Positions 1 to 7,507 of a DNA stretch of 64,000 nucleotides are shown one piece after another (position 1 is the stretch's first letter; every line of letters begins with the position of its first letter). A program made the translations under genes and the position numbers. The DNA lies in NCBI GenBank assembly GCA_017633615.1, contig JAGBPB010000012.1, forward strand, positions 16,067-80,066, read 5' to 3'. The notes below the pieces were generated by a model. It saw only the letters and a list, made by a program, of their open reading frames with translations. It was not told the DNA's origin and searched no databases. The DNA comes from Bacteroidaceae bacterium (GTDB lineage: Bacteria > Bacteroidota > Bacteroidia > Bacteroidales > Bacteroidaceae).

Positions 1-418
1 CGTTGCCAACGTACGTTCAGTATTCACCAAGTTCGGCGGCACACTGGGTACCAGCGGCAGCCTGGACTTCATGTTCAGCCACAAGTGCCAGTTCACCATC
101 GCCCTCAAGGACGGTGTTGATATGGATGACCTTATCCTGGAGCTTATCGACCTTGGCATTGAGGAGGAGTACGATATCGACGAGGAGGAGAACGAGGTAA
201 CCCTGTACGGTGATCCCAAATCATACGCCGCAATCCAGAAGTGGTTTGAAGAGAACGGATTTGAGGTTAAGGCCGCAGAGTTTACCCGTATCCCGAACGA
301 TCTGAAGGACGTAACTCCTGAGCAGCGCGAGACAATTGACAAGATCGTGGAGCGTCTGGATGAGGATGATGATGTTCAGAACGTTTACACCAACATGAAG
401 CCTCTGGAAGAGGAATAA
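1..418 (+). CDS. yebC: YebC/PmpR-family protein, 3' part only
   Basis: This is the C-terminal 138 residues of a YebC/PmpR-type protein. The gene is cut by the left edge and codons are read from base 2. The family is known as DNA-binding transcription regulators, and recent work also ties it to relief of ribosome stalling at proline runs. The visible start VANVRSVFTKFGGTLGTSGS matches the conserved central part of the family, and the acidic C-terminal domain is complete to the TAA stop. The stop is followed by a REP-like hairpin (437-473) and then nadE. Confidence 0.93.
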   Translation, partial: VANVRSVFTKFGGTLGTSGSLDFMFSHKCQFTIALKDGVDMDDLILELIDLGIEEEYDIDEEENEVTLYGDPKSYAAIQKWFEENGFEVKAAEFTRIPNDLKDVTPEQRETIDKIVERLDEDDDVQNVYTNMKPLEEE

Positions 419-436
419 TCATCCGGATAAATAATT

Positions 437-473
437 AAAAGGGACAGATTCCATAAAAGGGGTCTGTCCTTTT
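437..473. repeat. REP-like palindrome, possible terminator after yebC
   Basis: An inverted repeat with arms AAAAGGGACAGA (437-448) and TCTGTCCTTTT (463-473) forms an 11-bp stem with one bulged G. The GGGACAGA/TCTGTCC core recurs at 33999-34021, which suggests a dispersed intergenic palindrome family. The A-rich left arm and T-rich right arm would also allow it to work as a bidirectional terminator. Confidence 0.6.
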
Positions 474-491
474 AGGTAAGTCATATGTAGA

Positions 492-1247
492 ATGAAAGAC
501 TTTGATTCCAAAAAGGTAAAAGACCAGGTGGTCAATTGGATCCGAGACTGGTTTGAGGCAAACGGTAAGGGCTGTAATGCCGTTATAGGAATATCTGGCG
601 GAAAGGACAGCAGTGTCGTTGCCGCTCTGTGTGTTGAAGCTCTTGGACGTGACCGCGTTATAGGTGTGACAATGCCCAACGGGGTGCAGGCGGATATATC
701 GGACAGCATGATGCTGATAAACCATCTGGGAATCCGCCACTTTAACCTGAATATAGCCAATACATACCAGGCTCTGATGGCGTCTATTCAGGAGCAGTTT
801 GCTCCCGATGGTATAGAGGTGAGCCGTCAGACCATCATCAATATGCCGCCGCGCCTGCGCATGACTACCCTCTACGCCATATCACAGTCCATGAACGGCC
901 GTGTGGCCAACACATGTAACCTTTCTGAGGACTGGGTGGGCTATTCTACCCGTTACGGCGATGCTGCCGGTGACTTTGCTCCTCTGGGCGGTCTTACTGT
1001 TGCTGAGGTTAAAGCCATAGGCAAGGAACTGGGTCTGCCTGTTGAACTGGTTGACAAGACTCCGTCAGACGGTCTGAGCGGTAAGAGCGATGAGGATAAC
1101 CTGGGCTTTACATATGCCGTTCTGGACCGATACATCCGCACTGGTGTCTGTGACGATCCCCTGATTAAGGCGTCTATCGATGACAAGCATGTAAAGAATT
1201 TGTTCAAACTGAAGCCAATTCCTTATTTTGATTATAAAGCCGAATAA
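492..1247 (+). CDS. nadE: NAD synthetase, ammonia-dependent
   Basis: This 251-residue enzyme makes NAD from deamido-NAD, ATP and an amine donor in the last step of NAD synthesis. The ATP-pyrophosphatase loop SGGKDS is at residues 35-40, and a later SDEDNLGFTY segment fits the NadE active-site region. There is no N-terminal glutaminase domain, so this is the short form, expected to use free ammonia (family inference). The start ATG follows the yebC palindrome by 18 bases. No clear promoter was seen between the two genes. Confidence 0.93.
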   Translation: MKDFDSKKVKDQVVNWIRDWFEANGKGCNAVIGISGGKDSSVVAALCVEALGRDRVIGVTMPNGVQADISDSMMLINHLGIRHFNLNIANTYQALMASIQEQFAPDGIEVSRQTIINMPPRLRMTTLYAISQSMNGRVANTCNLSEDWVGYSTRYGDAAGDFAPLGGLTVAEVKAIGKELGLPVELVDKTPSDGLSGKSDEDNLGFTYAVLDRYIRTGVCDDPLIKASIDDKHVKNLFKLKPIPYFDYKAE

Positions 1248-1351
1248 TTATACCAAAAAGTGTCCACGTTGAATGAAATAAAGGCCTGCTTTGGAATAAT
1301 TTGTTGAAAAAATATGTAATTTCGCGGCGATTTTTAAAAACACATATAATC

Positions 1352-1549
1352 ATGAACGAAATGGTAGGTGAATTCGCCGGTCTGATCTGGCGCACACTGG
1401 AGGGTAAGAACGCCCTTTCACAGAAGGAAATTAAAAAGGCAACTAAGTTGAAGGACAAAGAGTTCTATCTGGGACTTGGATGGTTACTCCGTGAAGACAA
1501 GATCAACGTTACCGAAGGTGAGGAGGAGAACTACTACGCTTTGAAGTAA
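1352..1549 (+). CDS. Small winged-helix protein (DUF2582-like)
   Basis: This is a 65-residue cytoplasmic protein that reads as a compact winged helix: a helix around LIWRTLEG, a recognition-like stretch ALSQKEIKKATKLKDKEFYL and a C-terminal strand pair. It resembles the short winged-helix proteins of Bacteroidetes (DUF2582 type), whose function is unknown. An upstream in-frame ATG at 1301 would add 17 unconserved-looking residues that lie in the promoter-like AT-rich stretch (TAATTTCG near 1316), so the ATG at 1352 was chosen. A strong terminator follows, so it is probably transcribed alone. Confidence 0.75.
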   Translation: MNEMVGEFAGLIWRTLEGKNALSQKEIKKATKLKDKEFYLGLGWLLREDKINVTEGEEENYYALK

Positions 1550-1567
1550 TTTTCAACCTTTACAAAT

Positions 1568-1607
1568 AAAAAGAGTCGGAAACTTTCTTCCGGCTCTTTT
1601 TGTTTTT
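1568..1607 (+). terminator. Rho-independent terminator
   Basis: Arms AAGAGTCGGAA (1571-1581) and TTCCGGCTCTT (1588-1598) pair with one G-T wobble and are followed by a T-rich run. It ends the transcript of the small winged-helix gene. Confidence 0.85.
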
Positions 1608-1665
1608 ATGAGATTGTGTTTTTTTGTAATTTTACAAACTAGAATCAATTAATCAAATATAGAGT

Positions 1666-2919
1666 ATGGAAAGAACATGGCGCTGGTTTGGCAAGAAGGA
1701 TAAGATAACGCTTGCCATGCTTAAGCAGATAGGCGTAGAGGGCATTGTGACCGCTCTTCATGACGTACCGCTTGGCCAGGTGTGGACACGTGAAAAGATA
1801 CGTGACCTTAGAGAGTATATTGAGAGTTACGGTATGCGCTGGAGCGTTGTTGAGAGCCTTCCCGTTGTCGAGACAATTAAATATGGCGGTCCGGACCGCG
1901 ACCATCAGATTGAAGTCTATAAGGAGAGTCTGCGCAACCTCTCGGCTGAGGGCATTCACTGCATCTGCTACAACTTCATGCCTGTTCTTGACTGGGCCCG
2001 CACAGACCTGCTGCATGAGAACCCCAACGGCTCAACCAACCTATATTTCAACTACGCTGAGTTTGCCTACTTTGACATATATATCCTTAAGCGTGCCGGT
2101 GCACGTGAGGAGTGGGCCAAGTTCCGTTTCCCGGAGGGTGTTGGCCAGGGCCGTAACGTTCTGGCAGAGGCCGATGAACTGGCCAAGACCATGACCCCTG
2201 AAGGTGAGCACAAGCTGGTTGAGACCATCATCATCAAGACTCAGGGATTTGTAAGCGGTAACTTCAGTGAGAACGATGAGGCTCCTATCCAGAAGTTCCG
2301 TGATTTCCTGAACCTGTACAAAGGCATCGACAAGGCACAGCTCCGTGCCAACATGAAATATTTCCTGGAGGCCATCATGCCTACATGTGAGGAGTATAAC
2401 ATGAACATGTGCGTACACCCTGATGATCCCCCAATCGAAGTTCTGGGCTTGCCGCGCATAGTACGCACCGAGGAGGATATCCAATGGTTCCTGGATGCAG
2501 TGCCCAACAAACACAACGGCCTGACATTCTGCGCAGGTTCTCTCTCAGCCGGTGCATACAACAATGTGGTTGAGATGGCTAAGAAATTTGCATCACGCAC
2601 ACACTTTGTACATCTACGTTCATGCCACATATTCCCCAACGGTGACTTTACCGAGGCTTCACACTTGGGTGGCCGTGCCGACATCATTGAGTTGTGCCGC
2701 ATATTTGAGAAGACCAATCCTGCTCTGCCTATGCGTGTGGATCACGGTATGACATTTACCGATGAGCCCGGCGGCATAATGGATGAGTCCAGTCACGGAC
2801 ATAATGCAGGTTACACCCTGCTGGGACGTATGTTCGCAATGGGTCAGGTTCAGGGAATATTGGCTACCGTGGACCGCGAGCTTGGAATTGAGTACAAACA
2901 ACCCGGATTCTTTGATTAA
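1666..2919 (+). CDS. uxuA: D-mannonate dehydratase
   Basis: The 417-residue protein dehydrates D-mannonate to 2-keto-3-deoxy-D-gluconate, the last shared step of hexuronate breakdown before KDG kinase. The N-terminus MERTWRWFGKKDKITLAMLK, the metal-site histidine stretches MCVHPDDPP and FVHLRS, and the RVDHGMTF region near the C-terminus match the UxuA family along its length. uxuB follows after 80 bases, so the two are probably co-transcribed. The partner genes uxaC and uxaE lie at 46-49 kb. Confidence 0.95.
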   Translation: MERTWRWFGKKDKITLAMLKQIGVEGIVTALHDVPLGQVWTREKIRDLREYIESYGMRWSVVESLPVVETIKYGGPDRDHQIEVYKESLRNLSAEGIHCICYNFMPVLDWARTDLLHENPNGSTNLYFNYAEFAYFDIYILKRAGAREEWAKFRFPEGVGQGRNVLAEADELAKTMTPEGEHKLVETIIIKTQGFVSGNFSENDEAPIQKFRDFLNLYKGIDKAQLRANMKYFLEAIMPTCEEYNMNMCVHPDDPPIEVLGLPRIVRTEEDIQWFLDAVPNKHNGLTFCAGSLSAGAYNNVVEMAKKFASRTHFVHLRSCHIFPNGDFTEASHLGGRADIIELCRIFEKTNPALPMRVDHGMTFTDEPGGIMDESSHGHNAGYTLLGRMFAMGQVQGILATVDRELGIEYKQPGFFD

Positions 2920-2923
2920 AGAA

Positions 2924-2969
2924 CGATGCTTCGCATCGGCTGTTGGCTGTTAGCTATTGGCTGTTGGCT
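2924..2969. repeat. Hairpin plus 7-bp tandem repeat between uxuA and uxuB
   Basis: A short hairpin with arms CGATGC/GCATCG and a TTC loop (2924-2938) is followed at once by four tandem 7-base units: GCTGTTG, GCTGTTA, GCTATTG, GCTGTTG, plus a partial fifth (2939-2969). It lies in the short uxuA-uxuB spacer. No coding role is apparent, although it is open in one frame in line with uxuB. Confidence 0.75.
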
Positions 2970-2999
2970 TCCATCCGGCAGAGAATTTTTAAGTATATT

Positions 3000-4586
3000 A
3001 TGAAACTGACAGAAATAACAAGCGGTAGTTTTAAAGCTGCTGAATGGGAGGCTAAAGGATACCTTCTCCCTAAGTTTGATATAAAGGCTGTACGCCGCAA
3101 GACACATGATGAGCCCACATGGGTACATTTTGGCGGCGGCAACATATTCCGCGCCTTCCCGGCTGCTATAATCAATGACGCACTTAACACGGGCAAGTAT
3201 GACCGCGGTGTCATTATGGCCGAGACTTTTGACTATGAGATCATAGATAAGGCCTACGCTCCCTATGACAACCTCTCGCTTCTGGTAAGCCTGCAGTCAA
3301 CCGGCACCATTGAGAAGAAGGTCATAGCATCTGTAACCGAGGCCCTCAAGGCCGATCCGCAATTCCCTGACTGGGAGCGCCTGGTGGAGATATTCCGCAA
3401 ACCGTCACTGCAGATGATCTCATTTACCATTACAGAGAAGGGTTACACATATAATGAAGCCGATCTGGCACGCGGTCTTAAGCCTTTGTTCGCCATGGGT
3501 AAGGTCTGTGCCCTGTTGCTGGAGCGTTACAACGCAGGTAAGTTGCCTCTGACCGTTCAGAGCATGGACAACTGCTCACACAACGGTGACAAGGTAAAGG
3601 CCGGCGTTATGGCTTATGCAGAGCGTTGGGTGGCAGACAAACTGGTTCCTGCCGATTTCCTGGCATACCTCAAGGACGAGAAAAAGATTACATTCCCTTG
3701 GTCAATGATTGACAAGATCACCCCGCGTCCGCATGAGAAGGTTAAGGAACTGCTTGCTAAGGACGGCTTTGAGGATAATGATTACATAGAGACTGAGAAG
3801 CATACCTTTACCGCTCCGTTTGTGAATGCCGAGGAGGTACAGTATCTGGTAATTGAGGATAACTACACCAACTCACGTCCGCCGCTGGATCTGGGAGGTG
3901 CGCTCTACACCACACGTGAGACCGTTGACAAGGTTGAGACCATGAAGGTTACCACCTGCCTCAACCCGCTGCACACTGCTATGGCTCTCTACGGCTGCAT
4001 GCTGGGCTACACACTTATCAGTGCTGAGATGGCCGATGAGGATATCCGCTCATTCATCCAGAAGATGGGCTACATGGAGGCAATGCCGGTAGTTGTTGAT
4101 CCGGGAATCCTGAACCCGTATGAGTTCATCGGCGCCGTAATCAAACGCCGTCTGCCTAATCCCTTTATGCCTGATGCTCCGCAGCGAATAGCATGCGACA
4201 CAAGCCAAAAGATTCCCATTCGCTTTGGCGAGACCATCAAGAAATATATAGCCCGCGGACTTGATATGGACAACCTGGTGCTCATTCCGCTTGCACTCGC
4301 AGGCTGGGCACGTTATCTCAAAGGTATAAAGGATGACGGAACTCCGTTTGAGCCTTCACCCGATCCGCTGCTCGCAGAGATGCAGGCAATTGTAGCTCCG
4401 CTGGAAATCGGCAAACCCGATCAGGACTACTCATGCCTTAAGAAACTCTATAGCCGCAAGGACATATTCGCCGTAGATCTCTACGAGGCTGGTCTTGGTG
4501 AGCGTATAGAAGGCATGGTCAAGGAACTCTACGCCGGACCCGGTGCCGTCCGCAAAACCCTGCACAAATATGTTTTAGCTCGCTAA
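3000..4586 (+). CDS. uxuB: Fructuronate reductase (mannitol dehydrogenase family)
   Basis: The 528-residue protein is a long-chain polyol/mannitol dehydrogenase family member. In this context it is expected to reduce D-fructuronate to D-mannonate with NADH. A glycine-rich nucleotide-binding segment is seen at VHFGGGNIFRAF (residues about 42-53), and the C-terminal domain carries the family's conserved NCSHNGDKV segment. The frame is open upstream to 2943, but that stretch is the tandem repeat, so the ATG at 3000 beginning MKLTEITSGSFK was chosen. Bases 3699-3736 are copied at 10534-10571. Confidence 0.9.
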   Translation: MKLTEITSGSFKAAEWEAKGYLLPKFDIKAVRRKTHDEPTWVHFGGGNIFRAFPAAIINDALNTGKYDRGVIMAETFDYEIIDKAYAPYDNLSLLVSLQSTGTIEKKVIASVTEALKADPQFPDWERLVEIFRKPSLQMISFTITEKGYTYNEADLARGLKPLFAMGKVCALLLERYNAGKLPLTVQSMDNCSHNGDKVKAGVMAYAERWVADKLVPADFLAYLKDEKKITFPWSMIDKITPRPHEKVKELLAKDGFEDNDYIETEKHTFTAPFVNAEEVQYLVIEDNYTNSRPPLDLGGALYTTRETVDKVETMKVTTCLNPLHTAMALYGCMLGYTLISAEMADEDIRSFIQKMGYMEAMPVVVDPGILNPYEFIGAVIKRRLPNPFMPDAPQRIACDTSQKIPIRFGETIKKYIARGLDMDNLVLIPLALAGWARYLKGIKDDGTPFEPSPDPLLAEMQAIVAPLEIGKPDQDYSCLKKLYSRKDIFAVDLYEAGLGERIEGMVKELYAGPGAVRKTLHKYVLAR

Positions 4587-4609
4587 AACATACATTATCA
4601 GATTGAAGG

Positions 4610-4657
4610 AGCGTTGCAAAAACGTTGCAGAAAAATTGCAACAGTAATGCAACGCTC
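4610..4657. promoter_or_regulatory. Phased TTGCA array, four copies at 11-bp steps
   Basis: TGCA cores start at 4615, 4626, 4637 and 4648, exactly 11 bp apart, directly upstream of the -33 element of the first DUF4419 gene. The outer copies also form an inverted repeat AGCGTTGCA (4610-4618) / TGCAACGCT (4648-4656) followed by CTTTTCTT, so the site could double as the uxuB terminator. Similar arrays stand at 7398-7440 and 10572-10590. An operator role is inferred from position and spacing. Confidence 0.6.
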
Positions 4658-4661
4658 TTTT

Positions 4662-4693
4662 CTTGTCCTGCGCCCAGAGCCACTCTAACTTTG
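4662..4693 (+). promoter_or_regulatory. Bacteroidetes-type promoter of DUF4419 gene 1
   Basis: A -33-like CTTG (4662-4665) and a -7 box TAACTTTG (4686-4693) are separated by 20 bases. The box lies 31 bases before the ATG of the DUF4419 gene. The whole segment is almost copied at 7445-7476. Confidence 0.75.
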
Positions 4694-4724
4694 TCGGCAG
4701 AACAAACAAAAAACTGACGACGAT

Positions 4725-6290
4725 ATGAAAAAGCTGGTTATTATTCTCATTTCACTGATGTGTGTGAGTGTGGCATACGCCCGCAAGGAAAAGAAGGTAA
4801 AGACCAATGAAACTGTTGAGTATCTGAATGGGGGTGGAGTACGGTTCCATCTTGAGGACAAAGACAGACCGACTAAACGGTTGGATCAGAAATCGGCTGC
4901 CGATTGCTGGGAAAAGATTCTTTATGAATCAGGTGTAGGGGTGCCTGACCAGAATATCAAGACCCAAAGCGCCGGCGATAAGGAACTTGTCTGCTTTAAA
5001 CGTAACTCTTGCTTTGAGGGTTTCCTTACAGCATATGACAAGCACTATTCGCTGATACTGTCGCCCGATATAATCTGGCTGCTCATTAGTCAGGGCATAG
5101 CCACACAGATCAATGAGAACGCCGAGCAGTTGCGTGACCGTCTGGTGGATTTTGAAGGGCAAAAGACACTGACCATCAAATATGAAGGTGAAGATCTGAT
5201 GAAGCGTGACGATTACTGGGAATGGATAATCCCGGCTTTCAGTGATTCCATTGACAAAAACATGAAGGCGCAGTTCTCGGATCTTATGGTCTGTAATTTT
5301 ACCACAACCGGTCTTGTGGAACGTATTTCATCGCAGATAACCATGATGGAGAGCGTCAAGAAGTATTTCAAATACGTGGTAATGGGTTCGGGCTGCGGCA
5401 TTCCCGACATAACGGTTCTGGGTACTCCCGATGACTGGAAAAACATACGTTCACGCCTCTCAAGACTTGATGACCTGGATCTGGGCTGGTGGCGAGAGGA
5501 ACTGGAGCCTGTCATTGACGAGTTCGTGAACGCATCGGAAGGGAATATAAACAAAAAATTCTGGCTTGATATGGTGGATCAGTACGCTCCCGAAAAAAGG
5601 ACAGCGGCTTTCTGTGGATGGGATGGCGTTACCCCTGCGGAGTATAACGGTTGGTTCACAGTATTTTTTCCGTTCATTAAAACAGACGTATATAACGGTA
5701 CTAGTCGTATAGAGCGTACTCCTAAAACCGTTACCCATAATACCAAGGTTTGCCCGGAGATTAAGAAGGTCGATGTAAAATACATCTGGAATGATCCTAT
5801 AAGTCATACTGAGGAGATACATTATCTGGAGTTGTGGGCCGGATTCATCGGCATGGAGATGGATTGGGATAATTACACCCTAAAGCCTTCCATAAGCTGG
5901 ATGATGCGTGAAAAGAGCGGCAAGGACAGTGCATTGGAAAAACTGGAACCTGAAGATATTGCATTGCTCAAACGGTTTGGTGAGGATGGTGTACTTGATT
6001 ATACACGAAGTGTCCCGTATCCTGAATACAGATATGAAAAGAATGGTGAGCTAACGCTTACAGCCTGCCAGTTCCCTCTTGTTGCAATGTCTGAATGCTA
6101 CAAGCAACTGCAAGAAAAGTGCAAAAGCTATATGATGATTTCTCTCAAGGAGGTTGTGGTTCCTGATGACCTGGGAGAATGGTGCCGTAAGTTCGGAATA
6201 GAGGAGGTTACCATCAAGGCTCCCCTGAGCAATGACCAGAAAACTGATATCCTGCGTCAGGTTCCCACTGCCACAGTAGTCCAACTCTGA
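4725..6290 (+). CDS. Secreted DUF4419 protein, copy 1
   Basis: This 521-residue protein begins with a Sec signal peptide (MKKLVIILISLMCVSVAYA) and then belongs to the DUF4419 family, whose biochemical role is not known. Family hallmarks are the segments LSPDIIWLLISQGIA, NENAEQLRDRLVDFEG, DWIIPAFSDSI-like text, QITMMESVKKYFKY, GTPDDW and WAGFIGMEMDW. It is predicted to be periplasmic or surface-exposed and no lipobox is seen. A paralogue sits at 7508-9091, and the last roughly 58 bases of the two genes are almost identical. The start is fixed by the signal peptide and the promoter 31 bases upstream. Confidence 0.85.
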   Translation: MKKLVIILISLMCVSVAYARKEKKVKTNETVEYLNGGGVRFHLEDKDRPTKRLDQKSAADCWEKILYESGVGVPDQNIKTQSAGDKELVCFKRNSCFEGFLTAYDKHYSLILSPDIIWLLISQGIATQINENAEQLRDRLVDFEGQKTLTIKYEGEDLMKRDDYWEWIIPAFSDSIDKNMKAQFSDLMVCNFTTTGLVERISSQITMMESVKKYFKYVVMGSGCGIPDITVLGTPDDWKNIRSRLSRLDDLDLGWWREELEPVIDEFVNASEGNINKKFWLDMVDQYAPEKRTAAFCGWDGVTPAEYNGWFTVFFPFIKTDVYNGTSRIERTPKTVTHNTKVCPEIKKVDVKYIWNDPISHTEEIHYLELWAGFIGMEMDWDNYTLKPSISWMMREKSGKDSALEKLEPEDIALLKRFGEDGVLDYTRSVPYPEYRYEKNGELTLTACQFPLVAMSECYKQLQEKCKSYMMISLKEVVVPDDLGEWCRKFGIEEVTIKAPLSNDQKTDILRQVPTATVVQL

Positions 6291-6296
6291 TTGCAA

Positions 6297-7334
6297 TTAA
6301 AAGGTGGTGGCGAGCCATTCCCCAAAGAAACGGTCGTAGATCATATAACCATCGGCGGAACGATATACGACTTCATCATCAAGCAGTCGTGTGAGTGCAG
6401 TTTTTACGCTGCTGGTAGCTGTCAGGCTATATTTTGAAATAAATACTCCAGATGTAATCTCTTTTACTTTCTTCTCTTTTGCTATGGCTTTCAGAAGTTT
6501 GGCCTGTCCTTTGGGGTATGCTCTGAGAAGTTGCTGATAATAATACTCGTTTTCGTTGATGATGTCCGATATGCATTCGTGAACCAAGTCAGATTCGATT
6601 GCTCTGGACCTTTTGGAATAGAGACGGTTAAGAATCATCTGGATGTACCAAGTGTGACCCTCAAACAACTGATATAAGTCATTGAATATAACTACAGATA
6701 GCTCCCTTTCCTGATTCTTAAAGAATTGAGAGGCAAATTCATAATAAGCATCCTGATTTATTGTTTCTATTGTTTTGCCGGCTGTACTTTGATAGAACGG
6801 GCGTTTTGGTGACAGGAACATCTCTTGAAGCATGTGTGCCTGGCTTCCGGAAAAAATAAGATGTGTGTTGTGAAGGTCCTGGATGTGTGAACGGAGCAGT
6901 GCTTCAACATTCTGTTCCGGATATTTGGCTATTTGCTGGAATTCATCAAAAGCTATGTAGCAGTTTTTTCCAGATTGTTTCAAATACTGGAATACCTGTT
7001 CAAGGGTGTGGCTTTCGTTTCCTTTTGAAATATCCAATGTTATCTTTGGTTTTCCTCCAAGTACGGCCGATGCAAACACCTGCGTGAAATCCGCCAGATT
7101 CTCAGTAGGGAAGAGATCGATATAGATTGTTGTAATATCGCGATTCTGCTGTTTCAACAGATGAAACGTATGCTTTATAAGCCCGGTTTTACCCATTCTG
7201 CGGGGAGAGGTGAGCATTACATTGCGGCCATTACTTAATGTTTCCATTAAGTCTGCAGTCTCTTGTTTCCTGTCACAGAAATACTCTGGTGACTCATATC
7301 CGGAAACCAGGAAGGGGTTTTCTATCTTCTCCAT
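6297..7334 (-). CDS. AAA-type ATPase (archaeal ATPase_2 family)
   Basis: The 345-residue cytoplasmic P-loop ATPase begins FLVSGYESPEYFCDRKQE, typical of the ATPase_2-like proteins common in Bacteroidetes. Walker A is TSPRRMGKTG (near residues 43-52) and Walker B is CYIAFDEFQQ (near residues 119-128). The C-terminal part (LLKAIAKEKKVKEITSG and onward) looks like a winged helix, suggesting DNA or protein switching. It lies between the two DUF4419 paralogues on the opposite strand, only six bases from the end of copy 1. The upstream region contains direct repeats of AATTAACGCAACG. Its function is unknown. Confidence 0.8.
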   Translation of the reverse strand: MEKIENPFLVSGYESPEYFCDRKQETADLMETLSNGRNVMLTSPRRMGKTGLIKHTFHLLKQQNRDITTIYIDLFPTENLADFTQVFASAVLGGKPKITLDISKGNESHTLEQVFQYLKQSGKNCYIAFDEFQQIAKYPEQNVEALLRSHIQDLHNTHLIFSGSQAHMLQEMFLSPKRPFYQSTAGKTIETINQDAYYEFASQFFKNQERELSVVIFNDLYQLFEGHTWYIQMILNRLYSKRSRAIESDLVHECISDIINENEYYYQQLLRAYPKGQAKLLKAIAKEKKVKEITSGVFISKYSLTATSSVKTALTRLLDDEVVYRSADGYMIYDRFFGEWLATTF

Positions 7335-7336
7335 AT

Positions 7337-7386
7337 CGTTGCGTTAATTACGTTGCGTTAATTGCGCAACGCAAATAACGCAATTG
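7337..7386. promoter_or_regulatory. TTGCG/CGCAA repeat cluster upstream of the ATPase
   Basis: Two near-identical 14-base direct units CGTTGCGTTAATTA/G (7337-7364) are followed by inverted copies of the same core (CGCAACGCAAATAACGCAA). The cluster begins three bases before the ATPase start codon, so a binding protein there would be well placed to repress it. The core resembles the TTGCAAC repeats next door. An operator role is inference. Confidence 0.5.
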
Positions 7387-7397
7387 TTTTTTAACTA

Positions 7398-7440
7398 CGC
7401 AAGAAATATGCAACTTTTTTGCAACGGTTTTGCAACGCTC
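7398..7440. promoter_or_regulatory. Phased TGCAAC array, three to four copies at 11-bp steps
   Basis: TGCAAC units start at 7409, 7420 and 7431, and a degenerate CGCAAG unit starts at 7398, each 11 bp apart. The last unit is 14 bases before the -33 element of DUF4419 gene 2, the same placement as in copy 1 at 4648. Confidence 0.6.
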
Positions 7441-7444
7441 TTTT

Positions 7445-7476
7445 CTTGTCCTGGGCTCAGAACCACTCTACCTTTG
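7445..7476 (+). promoter_or_regulatory. Bacteroidetes-type promoter of DUF4419 gene 2
   Basis: CTTG (7445-7448) and the -7 box TACCTTTG (7469-7476) are 20 bases apart. The sequence from the phased repeats through the start codon closely matches the promoter of copy 1. Confidence 0.75.
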
Positions 7477-7507
7477 TCGGCAGAACAAACAAATAACTGA
7501 CAACGAT

